This document shows positions 6,749-16,623 of a stretch of DNA of 44,493 nucleotides, one piece after another (positions within the stretch are counted from its first letter, which is position 1; each line of letters starts with the position of its first letter). The notes under the pieces were generated by a model that was not told where the DNA came from, ran no database searches, and was given only the letters and a program-made list of their open reading frames with translations. This DNA is from Acidobacteriota bacterium. GTDB lineage: Bacteria; Acidobacteriota; Terriglobia; Terriglobales; Acidobacteriaceae. The position numbers and the translations under genes are program-made. The stretch spans positions 1-44,493 of the forward strand of contig JAJXWS010000021.1 in assembly GCA_021781495.1 (NCBI GenBank), in the 5' to 3' direction.

Positions 6749-9145
6749 ATGAAACGGTATTCTGCTTTGCTCGCGTTTGTTGCCGGAGTGGCCTGCGGCG
6801 CTCTGAGTGTCGTTGCCCAGAGCCCTGCGCAGAGCTCCGCGCAGCGGCTGGAACTGGACCGGACGGGCCAGACGATTGTGCTGGAGCCGTATGCGCCGAA
6901 CATTCTGCGCGTGACCCTGAGCCTGAAGCGGGAGCCCGCCGTGGCTCCGCCGGGCTATGGATTTGTGGCCACGCCGAATGCCGAGGGCTGGAGCGCGAGC
7001 CAGACCGCGGACGCCGACGTGTATCGCTCGTCGCGCATGGTGGCCACGGTGGACCGCGAGCATCCGGCGGGACCGCCGCCGCTGAAGTCGATGGCCGACA
7101 TTGGCAAGTACTTTAACGGCTCGGCGCCGTGGGCGCACATCACGCTGAGCACGCCGGACGGGAAGAAGCTGGTGGAGATGCGGGGCTGGTCGCAGGCGGT
7201 TCCCAACCAGAAGGACGGGACCGCGCGCCTGGCGCTGCAACGCCGGCCGACGGACCCCGAGTTCTACGTGGTGGGCGCGTCGTTTGCTTCGCCGGACGAC
7301 GAGCACTACTACGGACTGGGGCAGAACCAGGAGGGCTTCCTGGATCATCGCGGGCACCCGGTGCGCTGCTGGCAGGACTATCTGTCGCCCGCCGGGCCGA
7401 GCACCTGCGTGCCGTTCGTGGTGACGAACAAGGGCTACGGCATGGTGTGGGACAACCCGTCGAAGACGATTATCGAGCCGGGCTTTAACGAGCAGACTCG
7501 CTGGCAGAGCGAGGTGGGCGACCGCGTCTCGTTTTTTGTGATTGCGGGGAAAACGGCGGATGAGATTTATGCAGGCTACCGGCTGCTGACGGGGCCGACG
7601 CCGATGTTGCCCAAGGCGGCGTATGGATACATCCAGTGCAAACAGCGCTATGCCAGCCAGGATGAGCTGATGTCGGTGGCGAAGGGCTATCGCGACCGGC
7701 ATCTGCCGGCGGACGTGCTGGTGGTGGACTGGTTCTACTACACGAAGATGGGCCAGATGGATATGGACCCCAAGGCGTGGCCCGATCCGACGGCGATGAA
7801 CCGGCAACTGCACGATATGGGATTCGAGACGATGATCAGCGTGTGGCCGCGCTTTGTGCCGGAAGACCGCTACTATGCGCAGTTGCAGAAGAACGGCTGG
7901 TTTATCCACCTGGCGGATGGCACGCCGATCAATGGGTTGCCGTATGACCGCGCGGGTTCTGACATTGATACGACCAACCCCGCCGCTGCGAAGTGGTACT
8001 GGGACACGATTCGCGACAACATTCTGAGCAAGGGCTTTGACTCGCTGTGGGCGGACGAGACGGAGCCGGACTTGCCGCCCGACGGCGCCTACTTCCACAT
8101 TGGGCCGGGGACGCAGTACTTCAACGTGTATCCGCTGCTGCACACGGGCGCGCTGTATGACGGATTCCGGCGCGATGAGCCTGCGAAGCGGGCTTTGATC
8201 CTGTCACGGGATGCGTACCTGGGCGTACAGAGGAACGGCGCGATTGTGTGGTCTTCGGATATCTACCCGACGTGGGACACTTTGAAGCGCCAGATTCCCA
8301 CGGGGCTGGACTTTGCGGCATCGGGGATTACGTACTGGTCCAACGACACGGGCGGCTGGCAGTATCTGCCGGGCGAGCATCATCCGGCGCGGAAGCCGCT
8401 GCTGGACCCCTCGGATGCGCGGGCGAACGTGGGCGGATACGACGACTATCCGGAGCTGTACACGCGGTGGTTCCAGTATGCGACATTCCTGCCCATCATG
8501 CGCTCGCACGGCAGCCGCCGGGAGAATGAGGTCTGGTCATATGGCAAGCAGGCGGAGCCGATTCTGGAGAAGTATCTGCGGCTGCGCTATGAGCTAATGC
8601 CGTATATCTACTCGCTTGGCTATCACACGTGGCAGACGGGCGCGCCGTTTCTGCGGGCGCTGCCGCTGGATTTTCCGCAGGACCCGAACGTAACCGACCT
8701 GCGGGATGAGTACATGCTCGGTCCGGCTTTCCTGGTGGCCCCGGTTACGGAGCAGGGGGCGACCAGCCGCAAGGTGTATCTGCCGGCCGGAGCCGACTGG
8801 TACAACTACTGGACGAATGAGCGGTTGAAGGGCGGGCAGACGATTACGGCCGAGGCGCCTATCGATACGATTCCCGTATTTGTGCGCGCGGGATCGATTG
8901 TGCCTCTTGGAGCGCCGGTGGAGAGCACGCACCAGAAGCAGGCGATCGCCAAAGTGCGCGTGTATCCGGGGGCCAGCAGCAGCTTTACGCTCTTTAACGA
9001 CGATGGCATGACCTACGCCTACGAGAAGGGCGCGGGCGCGGTTACGAAGCTGCACTGGGACGAGGCCACGCACCAGCTGACGCACAAGGGCGCGGCGGCG
9101 TGGAGCGGCCCGGACAGCGCGGTTGTGGAGGTTGTGCATCGCTGA
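6749..9145 (+). CDS. Exported glycoside hydrolase family 31 (alpha-glucosidase/alpha-xylosidase type)
   Basis: This 798-residue protein has a signal peptide (about residues 1-24, cleaving near VVAQS), an N-terminal beta-sandwich, the GH31 barrel and C-terminal beta domains. The predicted nucleophile is D436 in the segment LWADETEPD and the predicted acid/base is D533 in YWSNDTGG. Their 97-residue spacing is like that of archaeal alpha-glucosidase MalA. GH31 enzymes retain anomeric configuration and cleave alpha-glucosides or alpha-xylosides; the substrate cannot be fixed here. The export signal points to attack on external or periplasmic oligosaccharides. It stands alone, with no sugar transporter or other glycosidase next to it. 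A TACACT hexamer about 50 bases upstream is a possible -10. Confidence 0.92.
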   Translation: MKRYSALLAFVAGVACGALSVVAQSPAQSSAQRLELDRTGQTIVLEPYAPNILRVTLSLKREPAVAPPGYGFVATPNAEGWSASQTADADVYRSSRMVATVDREHPAGPPPLKSMADIGKYFNGSAPWAHITLSTPDGKKLVEMRGWSQAVPNQKDGTARLALQRRPTDPEFYVVGASFASPDDEHYYGLGQNQEGFLDHRGHPVRCWQDYLSPAGPSTCVPFVVTNKGYGMVWDNPSKTIIEPGFNEQTRWQSEVGDRVSFFVIAGKTADEIYAGYRLLTGPTPMLPKAAYGYIQCKQRYASQDELMSVAKGYRDRHLPADVLVVDWFYYTKMGQMDMDPKAWPDPTAMNRQLHDMGFETMISVWPRFVPEDRYYAQLQKNGWFIHLADGTPINGLPYDRAGSDIDTTNPAAAKWYWDTIRDNILSKGFDSLWADETEPDLPPDGAYFHIGPGTQYFNVYPLLHTGALYDGFRRDEPAKRALILSRDAYLGVQRNGAIVWSSDIYPTWDTLKRQIPTGLDFAASGITYWSNDTGGWQYLPGEHHPARKPLLDPSDARANVGGYDDYPELYTRWFQYATFLPIMRSHGSRRENEVWSYGKQAEPILEKYLRLRYELMPYIYSLGYHTWQTGAPFLRALPLDFPQDPNVTDLRDEYMLGPAFLVAPVTEQGATSRKVYLPAGADWYNYWTNERLKGGQTITAEAPIDTIPVFVRAGSIVPLGAPVESTHQKQAIAKVRVYPGASSSFTLFNDDGMTYAYEKGAGAVTKLHWDEATHQLTHKGAAAWSGPDSAVVEVVHR

Positions 9146-9351
9146 GTCTGAGCGGCCTGTTGGGAGGTAGAGCTAAAGGCGCGGGGCTGTGGCAGATGCG
9201 GCACGCGGAAGGGCAGCGTGTGCCTGCACGGCGGCGGGGTGCGCGTGCTGGGCGGAGCGGGCAGTGTCGTGTGTGACTCCCGGTGTGCCCGCGGGTCCCC
9301 GGACCATGGGTCTGCTGATTTACAATCACGGGGTAAGCAGGAACGAACTGA

Positions 9352-10860
9352 ATGAGTCTTTTTCCCATGAATTCAGGCCAGGCGCCTATGCGATTGGTAC
9401 AGTTGGGTGCGGCCTTTGTGGCAGCGGCCCTGGTTGCCGGATGCGGAACTGCATACCGGCCGGTTATTACGCCCATCAACCCCAACGGTCCGGCTGCGCA
9501 GCCGACGGCGCTGGCGGTGGTGGTTTCGTCGCCTTCGCCCACCTCGGCGGGCGTGGCGACGGTGATTGATTACTCCGGCGACACGATCATGGCGCAGTCG
9601 CCGATCGGTCCGAACCCGAATGCGTTTACGGTGGACTCGAACGGCGCGACGGGCTACACGGTGAACAGTGATGGCACGCTGACGAATTTTCCTGTGTCCA
9701 CGAACCTGCAGGAGAAGCAGATTACGTACACTACGCTGCCGACCACGGCGCAGACCATTGGTCTGTTTTCGCCGTCGGTGGGGCTTTGGACGGCGGACGT
9801 GAATGCGAATGCGGTGGATGTGCTTTCGGGCAGCCCGCAGACCTTCAAGCTGTCGATTCCGGTGGCGCAGACGCCGATCGCCATTGTGGGACCCACCAGG
9901 GTGGAGCAGCGCGACTTTGCCATCAGCCAGAATCTGCCCTACGGCGTGAGCTGCAACCAGAATCCGGCGGGCGTGCCGGTGGCGGGCGAGGCGGACGCGA
10001 TTGAAGTGGCGAACTACACCGTCTCGGCGCGGATTCCGCTGGGCAAGTGCCCGGTGTATGCCGTGCAGGGAAGCGACGACAAGCGGCTGTTTGTGTTGAA
10101 CCGGGGCAGCGATACCGTGACGGTGATCAACACGCAGAACAACACGCTGGATGCCTGCACGCCGTTTACCAGCCAGACCGGCCAGACGGTGACCTGCCAT
10201 CCGACGCTGCCGCTTTCGACCACGGCCGTGGAGGCGACGGGGATTACGCCGCCGAACGGAACGAGCGGAATGACGGCGACGGCGGGGCCGGTGTATGCCG
10301 AGTACAACTCGGCGACCCAGCAACTGGTGGTGGCCAACTACGACGGCGGCACCGTGACGGTGATTGACGTGAGCCTGGACGAGTATGGCAACGACAGCTC
10401 GACCTTCGGCACCACGTTTACGATTCCGGTGGGCAACAATCCGGCCAGCGTGACTGCGCTCTACAACGGCAGCCGCGCATATGCCGCCAACCAGACGGAC
10501 GGCACGGTTTCGATTCTGAACCTGAGCAGCCACACGGTGGAGAAGACGGTGGCCGTGGTGGGGCATCCGCGCACGGTGATGTCGGTGTCGAACTCGCTGT
10601 ACGGCAAGGTGTATGTGGTTTCGCCGGACAGCCCGTACCTGACCATTATCCGGACGGATCAGGACATTATGGATACGACGGTGCTGGTGCAGGGCAACAT
10701 TGTGGATGTTCGCGTGAGCAACCAGAACGGAGTGAGCGGCAACGCAATCACGGCCAGCCGGAAGCCGGGCGCCGGACAGCCCTGCTACCTGCCGCCGGCT
10801 CTGATGCAGTCCACCTACGGCGCGAATTACACGCTGGCAAACTGCCAGACCATGCCGTAA
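9352..10860 (+). CDS. Lipoprotein with YncE-like beta-propeller
   Basis: This 502-residue protein has an N-terminal hydrophobic segment ending in the lipobox LVAGC (Cys31), so it is probably anchored in a membrane by lipid. The rest is rich in beta strands with propeller repeats of the YncE/YVTN kind, such as LFVLNRGSDTVTVINT, LVVANYDGGTVTVIDV and AYAANQTDGTVSILNL. This suggests a seven-bladed propeller. Such proteins bind partners or ligands, and no catalytic motif is visible. The ATG at 9352 has a weak upstream site (CAGGAA); an ATG five codons further in is also possible. A TACAAT hexamer about 30 bases upstream may be the -10. A perfect 12-bp hairpin follows the gene. Specific role unknown. 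Confidence 0.85.
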   Translation: MSLFPMNSGQAPMRLVQLGAAFVAAALVAGCGTAYRPVITPINPNGPAAQPTALAVVVSSPSPTSAGVATVIDYSGDTIMAQSPIGPNPNAFTVDSNGATGYTVNSDGTLTNFPVSTNLQEKQITYTTLPTTAQTIGLFSPSVGLWTADVNANAVDVLSGSPQTFKLSIPVAQTPIAIVGPTRVEQRDFAISQNLPYGVSCNQNPAGVPVAGEADAIEVANYTVSARIPLGKCPVYAVQGSDDKRLFVLNRGSDTVTVINTQNNTLDACTPFTSQTGQTVTCHPTLPLSTTAVEATGITPPNGTSGMTATAGPVYAEYNSATQQLVVANYDGGTVTVIDVSLDEYGNDSSTFGTTFTIPVGNNPASVTALYNGSRAYAANQTDGTVSILNLSSHTVEKTVAVVGHPRTVMSVSNSLYGKVYVVSPDSPYLTIIRTDQDIMDTTVLVQGNIVDVRVSNQNGVSGNAITASRKPGAGQPCYLPPALMQSTYGANYTLANCQTMP

Positions 10861-10884
10861 CCGGTCAGCGTCCGCATGGACCAC

Positions 10885-10916
10885 GAGGGTCATTCCTGAA
10901 TGCGGGAATGACCCTC
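10885..10916 (+). terminator. 12-bp stem-loop after the propeller lipoprotein gene
   Basis: GAGGGTCATTCC (10885-10896) and GGAATGACCCTC (10905-10916) are perfect reverse complements with an 8-base loop. A T-poor tail (AACTGTTTG) follows, so termination may be partial. It lies 24 bases after the stop. Confidence 0.6.
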
Positions 10917-10967
10917 AACTGTTTGCGAGCAGAACAAGGAAGGCAAGGCGCCGCAGCCGCAACACCG

Positions 10968-11753
10968 ATGAACAAAGAGAAGGCAGGATCAAAAGTCCGG
11001 GTGGATGTGCTGCTGGTGGAGCGCGGGCTTGTGGCCAGCCGCGAGCGGGCGCGGGCGATGATCCTGGCCGGGCGGGTGCTGGTGCAGGAGCAGAAGGTGG
11101 ACAAGCCCGGAGCGATGGTGGCGCAGGAGGCGGCCGTTCGGCTGCTGGGCGAGGACCTGCCCTACGTGAGCCGGGGCGGGCTGAAGCTGGCCGGGGCGCT
11201 GGAGCACTGGAAGATCGATGTGACGGGCCGGTCGTGCCTGGACGTGGGCGCCTCGACGGGCGGGTTTACGGACTGCCTGCTGCAGCATGGCGCGGCGCAC
11301 GTAACGGCGGTGGATACGGGCTTTGGCCAGATTGCGATGAAGCTGCGCAATGACGTGCGGGTACGGCTGATGGAGCGTACCAATGCGCGGATGCTGGAGG
11401 CTGCGTCGCTGGCGGGGGCGGGCATGCCGGCGCTTACGCTGCTGGTGATGGATGTGTCGTTCATTTCCGCCACGCTGCTGCTGGAGCCGGTGCTGGCGGC
11501 GGCTCCGGAGCTGTGCGAGGCCGTCATCCTGGTCAAGCCACAGTTTGAGGCGGGACGCGGGCATGTGGGCAAGGGCGGCATCGTTCGCGACCCGGAGGTG
11601 CACCGGCAGGCTGTTGCGCGCGTGGCGGAGTGCGTGCGCGGGCTGGGCTGGCAGGTGGTGGAGACGATTCCCTCGCCGATTACGGGAGCGGAAGGGAACC
11701 GGGAGTTTCTGCTGTACGCGCGCCGTGCGGAGGATGACACGGCGAAGAGTTGA
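10968..11753 (+). CDS. TlyA-family rRNA 2'-O-methyltransferase (S4 + FtsJ-like domains)
   Basis: The 261-residue protein has an N-terminal S4 RNA-binding domain (about residues 11-70, RVDVLLVERGLVASRERARA) and an FtsJ-type methyltransferase domain. The SAM-binding motif is DVGASTGGFTD (92-102), and later conserved blocks are VMDVSFIS and LVKPQFEAG. TlyA-type enzymes methylate ribose 2'-OH groups of 16S and 23S rRNA, and older annotations call them haemolysins. The ATG at 10968 is chosen because family homology starts there; an in-frame ATG 60 bases upstream overlaps the hairpin. nadK follows after 53 bases, a common neighbour of tlyA in bacteria. Confidence 0.92.
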   Translation: MNKEKAGSKVRVDVLLVERGLVASRERARAMILAGRVLVQEQKVDKPGAMVAQEAAVRLLGEDLPYVSRGGLKLAGALEHWKIDVTGRSCLDVGASTGGFTDCLLQHGAAHVTAVDTGFGQIAMKLRNDVRVRLMERTNARMLEAASLAGAGMPALTLLVMDVSFISATLLLEPVLAAAPELCEAVILVKPQFEAGRGHVGKGGIVRDPEVHRQAVARVAECVRGLGWQVVETIPSPITGAEGNREFLLYARRAEDDTAKS

Positions 11754-11792
11754 CGCCGGCTTGTTGCCGACGCTGGGAAGGGAGTTTTCCGT

Positions 11793-11798
11793 TACACT
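11793..11798 (+). promoter_or_regulatory. -10-like hexamer TACACT, 8 bases before nadK
   Basis: TACACT matches four of six consensus positions, and the ATG follows after eight bases. There is no Shine-Dalgarno between them, which suggests a leaderless or nearly leaderless nadK transcript. Confidence 0.4.
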
Positions 11799-11806
11799 GG
11801 GACCGC

Positions 11807-12664
11807 ATGATTCGCGTTGCGATAGTTTGCAAACCGCAGAAGGAAGAGCTTGCCCGGCTGCTGCCGGACCTGGTGGCGTGGCTGCGCGCGCGCGGCTATG
11901 AACCCCTGCTGGACCGCGAGGGCGGCGAGTATTGCCAGACGGCGCCGATTGTGGACCGGGCGGATATGCCGGCCCACTCACCGGGGCTGGTGATTGTGCT
12001 GGGCGGGGATGGCACGCTGCTCTCGGTGGCGCGCATCTTTGCGTCTACGGGGACGCCGATTCTGGGCGTGAACCTGGGATTTCTGGGATTTCTGACGGAG
12101 ATCCGGCTGGGCGACCTGTACGCGACGCTGGAGGGCTGGTGCAACGACTGCCACACGCTGGACTCGCGCACGATGCTGCATGCCGCGGTGTGGCGGCAGA
12201 GCAAGGTGCTGGGCACCTTTGAGGCACTGAACGAGGTTGTTGTCTCCAAGGGCGACATTGCGCGGATGGGCGACTTTGCCGTGGAGCTGGACGGCAAGAT
12301 GGTGGCGCGGTTTCGCGCAGATGGGGTGATCGTGTCCACGCCGACGGGCTCGACGGCCTATACGCTGGCGGCGAACGGGCCGATTCTGACGCCGGATGTG
12401 GATGCGATGGTGGTGACGCCTATCTGTCCGCATCTGCTGACGCTGCGGCCGATTGTGGTGCGCGGCGACGCCTCCCTGACGGTGCGCGTTGAGGCAGTGC
12501 CGAACCATGCGCTGCTGACGGTGGATGGCCAGAACATGCTGGAACTGCACATGGGCGACGAGGTGCGCTGCCGGCGATCGAGCCACACGGTAAACCTGGT
12601 GCGGCTGAGCGAGAGCGGATTCTTTGAGGCGCTGCGCAACAAGCTGAGCTGGGGCGAGCGCTAG
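11807..12664 (+). CDS. nadK: NAD kinase
   Basis: This 285-residue cytosolic enzyme phosphorylates NAD to NADP. The diagnostic GGDGT motif is at residues 66-70 in VIVLGGDGTLLSVAR, followed by NLGFLGFLTE and by the nucleotide-binding segment STPTGSTAYTLAANGPI. Length is typical. The ATG at 11807 begins MIRVAIVCKP, where family homology starts. The stop codon overlaps the stop of the opposite-strand lipoprotein gene in the tetranucleotide CTAG, so the two genes converge with no spacer. Confidence 0.95.
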   Translation: MIRVAIVCKPQKEELARLLPDLVAWLRARGYEPLLDREGGEYCQTAPIVDRADMPAHSPGLVIVLGGDGTLLSVARIFASTGTPILGVNLGFLGFLTEIRLGDLYATLEGWCNDCHTLDSRTMLHAAVWRQSKVLGTFEALNEVVVSKGDIARMGDFAVELDGKMVARFRADGVIVSTPTGSTAYTLAANGPILTPDVDAMVVTPICPHLLTLRPIVVRGDASLTVRVEAVPNHALLTVDGQNMLELHMGDEVRCRRSSHTVNLVRLSESGFFEALRNKLSWGER

Positions 12665-13224
12665 CGGCTGATTTCGCCCAGCAAAACCTTGGCCTTCATG
12701 GCGAGGGTATGCGCGCCATCGACGTCGCCGGAGGCCAGGGCAGCCTTGGCCTGCTTGAGGAATTCCTTGATCTGAGCAACGGTTTTCTGTTCCTGCGTGG
12801 TCAGGCCGCGGTTGATCTGCTTGAGTCCGCGCTCGGTGGCGTCAATGGAGGTGACGGTCTCGCGGCTCAGGTCGGAGGTGTCGCCGGGCGAGAGCTGGCC
12901 AATGGCGCTGACGCCGGAGGGTGCGGACGGCGCGCTGGAGGCTTCTTCGGCGGGCTTGGCCGCAGGCTTTTTGTGGTGAACCGTGTGGTGGACGGGCTTC
13001 TCCGGCTGCTTTTCCGGGGCAGGCTGCGCGGTTGTAGCCGGGGCGGGAGGGGTCGCGTCAGACGGAGTGGTTTGCGCCGGCTGCGTCTGGGGTTGCGGCT
13101 GGGTCTGCGTGGCGTCCGGCAGCGGCGGTGCCAGGGGCGGAGTCTTTACCGAATGAGGGCGATGAAAGCATGCCGTTAGACAGAGCGGCAGCAGCAGCGC
13201 GACGCTCCTGAGATGCGTTCTCAT
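12661..13224 (-). CDS. Proline/glutamine-rich lipoprotein linked to the two-component operon
   Basis: This 187-residue protein begins with a lipoprotein signal (LLPLCLTAC, lipid Cys at about residue 19). A low-complexity Pro/Gln/Ala/Thr stretch follows (about 28-75), then a His/Lys-rich patch (HHTVHHKK) and a predicted helical C-terminal domain (about 125-187, TTQEQKTVAQIKEFLKQAKAALASGDVDGAHTLAMKAK). The C-terminal helices recall single TPR-like hairpins. The start ATG overlaps the kinase stop by four bases (ATGA), so it is the last gene of the regulator-kinase-lipoprotein unit and may be an envelope component of that signalling pathway (inference). I do not recognise a named family. Confidence 0.75.
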   Translation of the reverse strand: MRTHLRSVALLLPLCLTACFHRPHSVKTPPLAPPLPDATQTQPQPQTQPAQTTPSDATPPAPATTAQPAPEKQPEKPVHHTVHHKKPAAKPAEEASSAPSAPSGVSAIGQLSPGDTSDLSRETVTSIDATERGLKQINRGLTTQEQKTVAQIKEFLKQAKAALASGDVDGAHTLAMKAKVLLGEISR

Positions 13225-15122
13225 CCGATAAACCCTTCCTTGCCCGTAACATTCGCCGGTTGTGGATGCCGGCGTCCCCAATCCGTAGCGACCAGAGGAA
13301 TTCGAAGCGAAAACTCTGTGCCACGTCCTACTTCTGATTGTACTTCCACGCTGCCGTGGTGGAGCTGCAGGATGCGATATGTCATGGCGAGACCGATGCC
13401 GCTGCCGCCACTTTTTGTGGTGAAGTAGAGGTCGAAGATGCGCTCGCGGAGGTCGTCCGGGATGCCGGGGCCCTCGTCGGCGATGCGGAGGACGGCGTTC
13501 TTCCTGTCCTCTTCCAGCACGACGCGAAGGCGGCCGCCCTCGGGCATGGCCTGGGCGCCATTCTGGATGACGTTCAGGGCGGCCTGCTTGAGCAGGTCGG
13601 CATCAACATTGGCGATAAGGGGATTGGCGGGGAGAGAGCTTTCGAGGATTACGTTGCGGGTGGGCAGCTCCTCGGAGGCGAGGGCGAGGATGTCACCGAT
13701 GACGGAGCGCAGATCCTGCTCCTGCAGTTGCAGCTCCACGGGGCGGGAGAAATCGACGAGTGTCTGCACGACGCGATCGAGGCGGTGAATCTCCGAGTCA
13801 ATAATCTCCAGGTGCCGGGATGCCGAGGCATTCTCAGTGCCGAGCTTGTTCTTCAGCAGCTCCAGGTGGACGACGATGGCGTTGATGGGGTTCTTGACCT
13901 CGTGGCCGACGCCGGAGGTGAGGCGTCCGATGGCGGCCATGCGGCGCGACAGCTCCAACTCGGACTCAATCTGCTCGACGGACTCGACATCGTGCAGCCG
14001 GACGAGGGCGCCGAGGCCCTGTCCGGTGAGGTCGTCGTGGATGAAGTCGAGCGAAGCCTGGATGCGGCGGCCGGTCTCAGTGCGAACCTCTTCCTGCACC
14101 ATGTTGACGCCGGCGTCGTAGGCATCGCGCAGGGTTTTGCCCAGGATGGTGGAGCGGTTGAAGATCTCCTGCGCGTGCATGCCGAGGATGCGGTCCTTGT
14201 CGATGTGCAGGAAGCGGCGGGCGGCCTCAGAGACGAGCACGGTGCGGCCGTCGGCGGTGAAGAGCAGAATGCCGTCCTGCAGATTGCCGAGGATCTGGTC
14301 GAGGTTTTCCTTGAGCGCGGAGAAGACCTCCTCGACGTTGCGCATGCGCTGGCCGATCTTTTCAATCTTGGTGGAGACGCGCTCGGGGGTGTCCTGGCGT
14401 GGCGCGGTCTCCTCTTCGGGGGCAGCCTCGCTGGCGGCGGTCCAGTAGTCGAGCTGCTGGCTGATCTCCTCAAGCGGGCGCAGGGCGAGGTTGCTGAGCA
14501 GGAAGGCCACCAGCAACGCGGTGCCGAGGGCAAAGCCCATCAGCGTGAACGCCTCTGCCAGCCACGGCCCATAGACGGCGCGCAGCAGCGTGGTGCGCAC
14601 GCCGACGTGCACGGTAAGGAAGGGCTGACCGTTGCGTTCAAGCGGAACCACGACCTCGTAGACGCGAGGCGGCCCGTAGACCTCCTGGATGAGCTGGATG
14701 GGATTGGCGTTGAGAATCTGCTTATAATCCGGGCGGACGGGCAGCGGCTTGTCCTGATTGTCTGGATTGGTGCTGAGCAGAGTGCGCTGCTGGCTGTCGC
14801 CGATGTTGAGGTCGTAGACGGTGAGCGAGTAGCGGTTGACGGACTCAAGGACGGCCTGGAGCGCGGCGTTGTCGCGGATGGCTTCCGCGGCAATGTTGCG
14901 CAGCTCGTCGGGGTTGTTGGGATCGACGACGCGGTCTTTCAGGCCGGTCTCCAGCGCGTTTTGCAGCGCAAGCCGGACCTGGTTGGCCACCATCTTGTTG
15001 GTGTCATAGGACTGCTGCACGGCGGCGTTCAGCAGCTGGTTGACGTAGACGAGCGAGAGCAGCCCCGTGATGATGAAGACCAGGGCCGTGATGGCCAGAA
15101 CGAGTTTAGTCTTAAGGCGCAT
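13221..15122 (-). CDS. Membrane sensor histidine kinase (NtrB/ZraS-like)
   Basis: The 633-residue protein has a first membrane helix (about 7-29), a periplasmic sensor domain of about 160 residues, a second helix (about 193-212), a HAMP-like or linker segment and a PAS domain (about 275-385). It then has a HisKA domain with phospho-acceptor H407 in GHEVKNPINAI and a HATPase domain with an N box near N517-N521, DEGPGIP (549-555) and SGGSGIGLAM (571-580). It should phosphorylate the NtrC-type regulator encoded just upstream (3-base gap). The signal sensed is unknown. The start ATG begins MRLKTKLVLA. Confidence 0.93.
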   Translation of the reverse strand: MRLKTKLVLAITALVFIITGLLSLVYVNQLLNAAVQQSYDTNKMVANQVRLALQNALETGLKDRVVDPNNPDELRNIAAEAIRDNAALQAVLESVNRYSLTVYDLNIGDSQQRTLLSTNPDNQDKPLPVRPDYKQILNANPIQLIQEVYGPPRVYEVVVPLERNGQPFLTVHVGVRTTLLRAVYGPWLAEAFTLMGFALGTALLVAFLLSNLALRPLEEISQQLDYWTAASEAAPEEETAPRQDTPERVSTKIEKIGQRMRNVEEVFSALKENLDQILGNLQDGILLFTADGRTVLVSEAARRFLHIDKDRILGMHAQEIFNRSTILGKTLRDAYDAGVNMVQEEVRTETGRRIQASLDFIHDDLTGQGLGALVRLHDVESVEQIESELELSRRMAAIGRLTSGVGHEVKNPINAIVVHLELLKNKLGTENASASRHLEIIDSEIHRLDRVVQTLVDFSRPVELQLQEQDLRSVIGDILALASEELPTRNVILESSLPANPLIANVDADLLKQAALNVIQNGAQAMPEGGRLRVVLEEDRKNAVLRIADEGPGIPDDLRERIFDLYFTTKSGGSGIGLAMTYRILQLHHGSVEVQSEVGRGTEFSLRIPLVATDWGRRHPQPANVTGKEGFIG

Positions 15123-15125
15123 ATC

Positions 15126-16532
<1,407 letters not shown>

Positions 16533-16538
16533 AAATAC

Positions 16539-16544
16539 CTTATA
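16539..16544 (-). promoter_or_regulatory. -10-like hexamer TATAAG, 6 bases before the NtrC-type regulator gene
   Basis: On the minus strand TATAAG (five of six matches to TATAAT) is followed by six bases and ATG. If used as a -10, transcription would begin at or next to the start codon. Confidence 0.4.
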
Positions 16545-16623
16545 GACCTTAGGTTTTCAGGCGAAATCGTGCTTTGTAGCTGAGAGCCTGGTCGAACGGT
16601 TTCCCCCTTCTTTCTACCACGGG

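Noticed and set aside
16533..16600. A sigma-54-like promoter before the NtrC-type regulator
   Set aside because: AAGCAC-N5-CGC resembles -24/-12 elements but lacks the invariant GG at -24; the TATAAG near the start is the better match.
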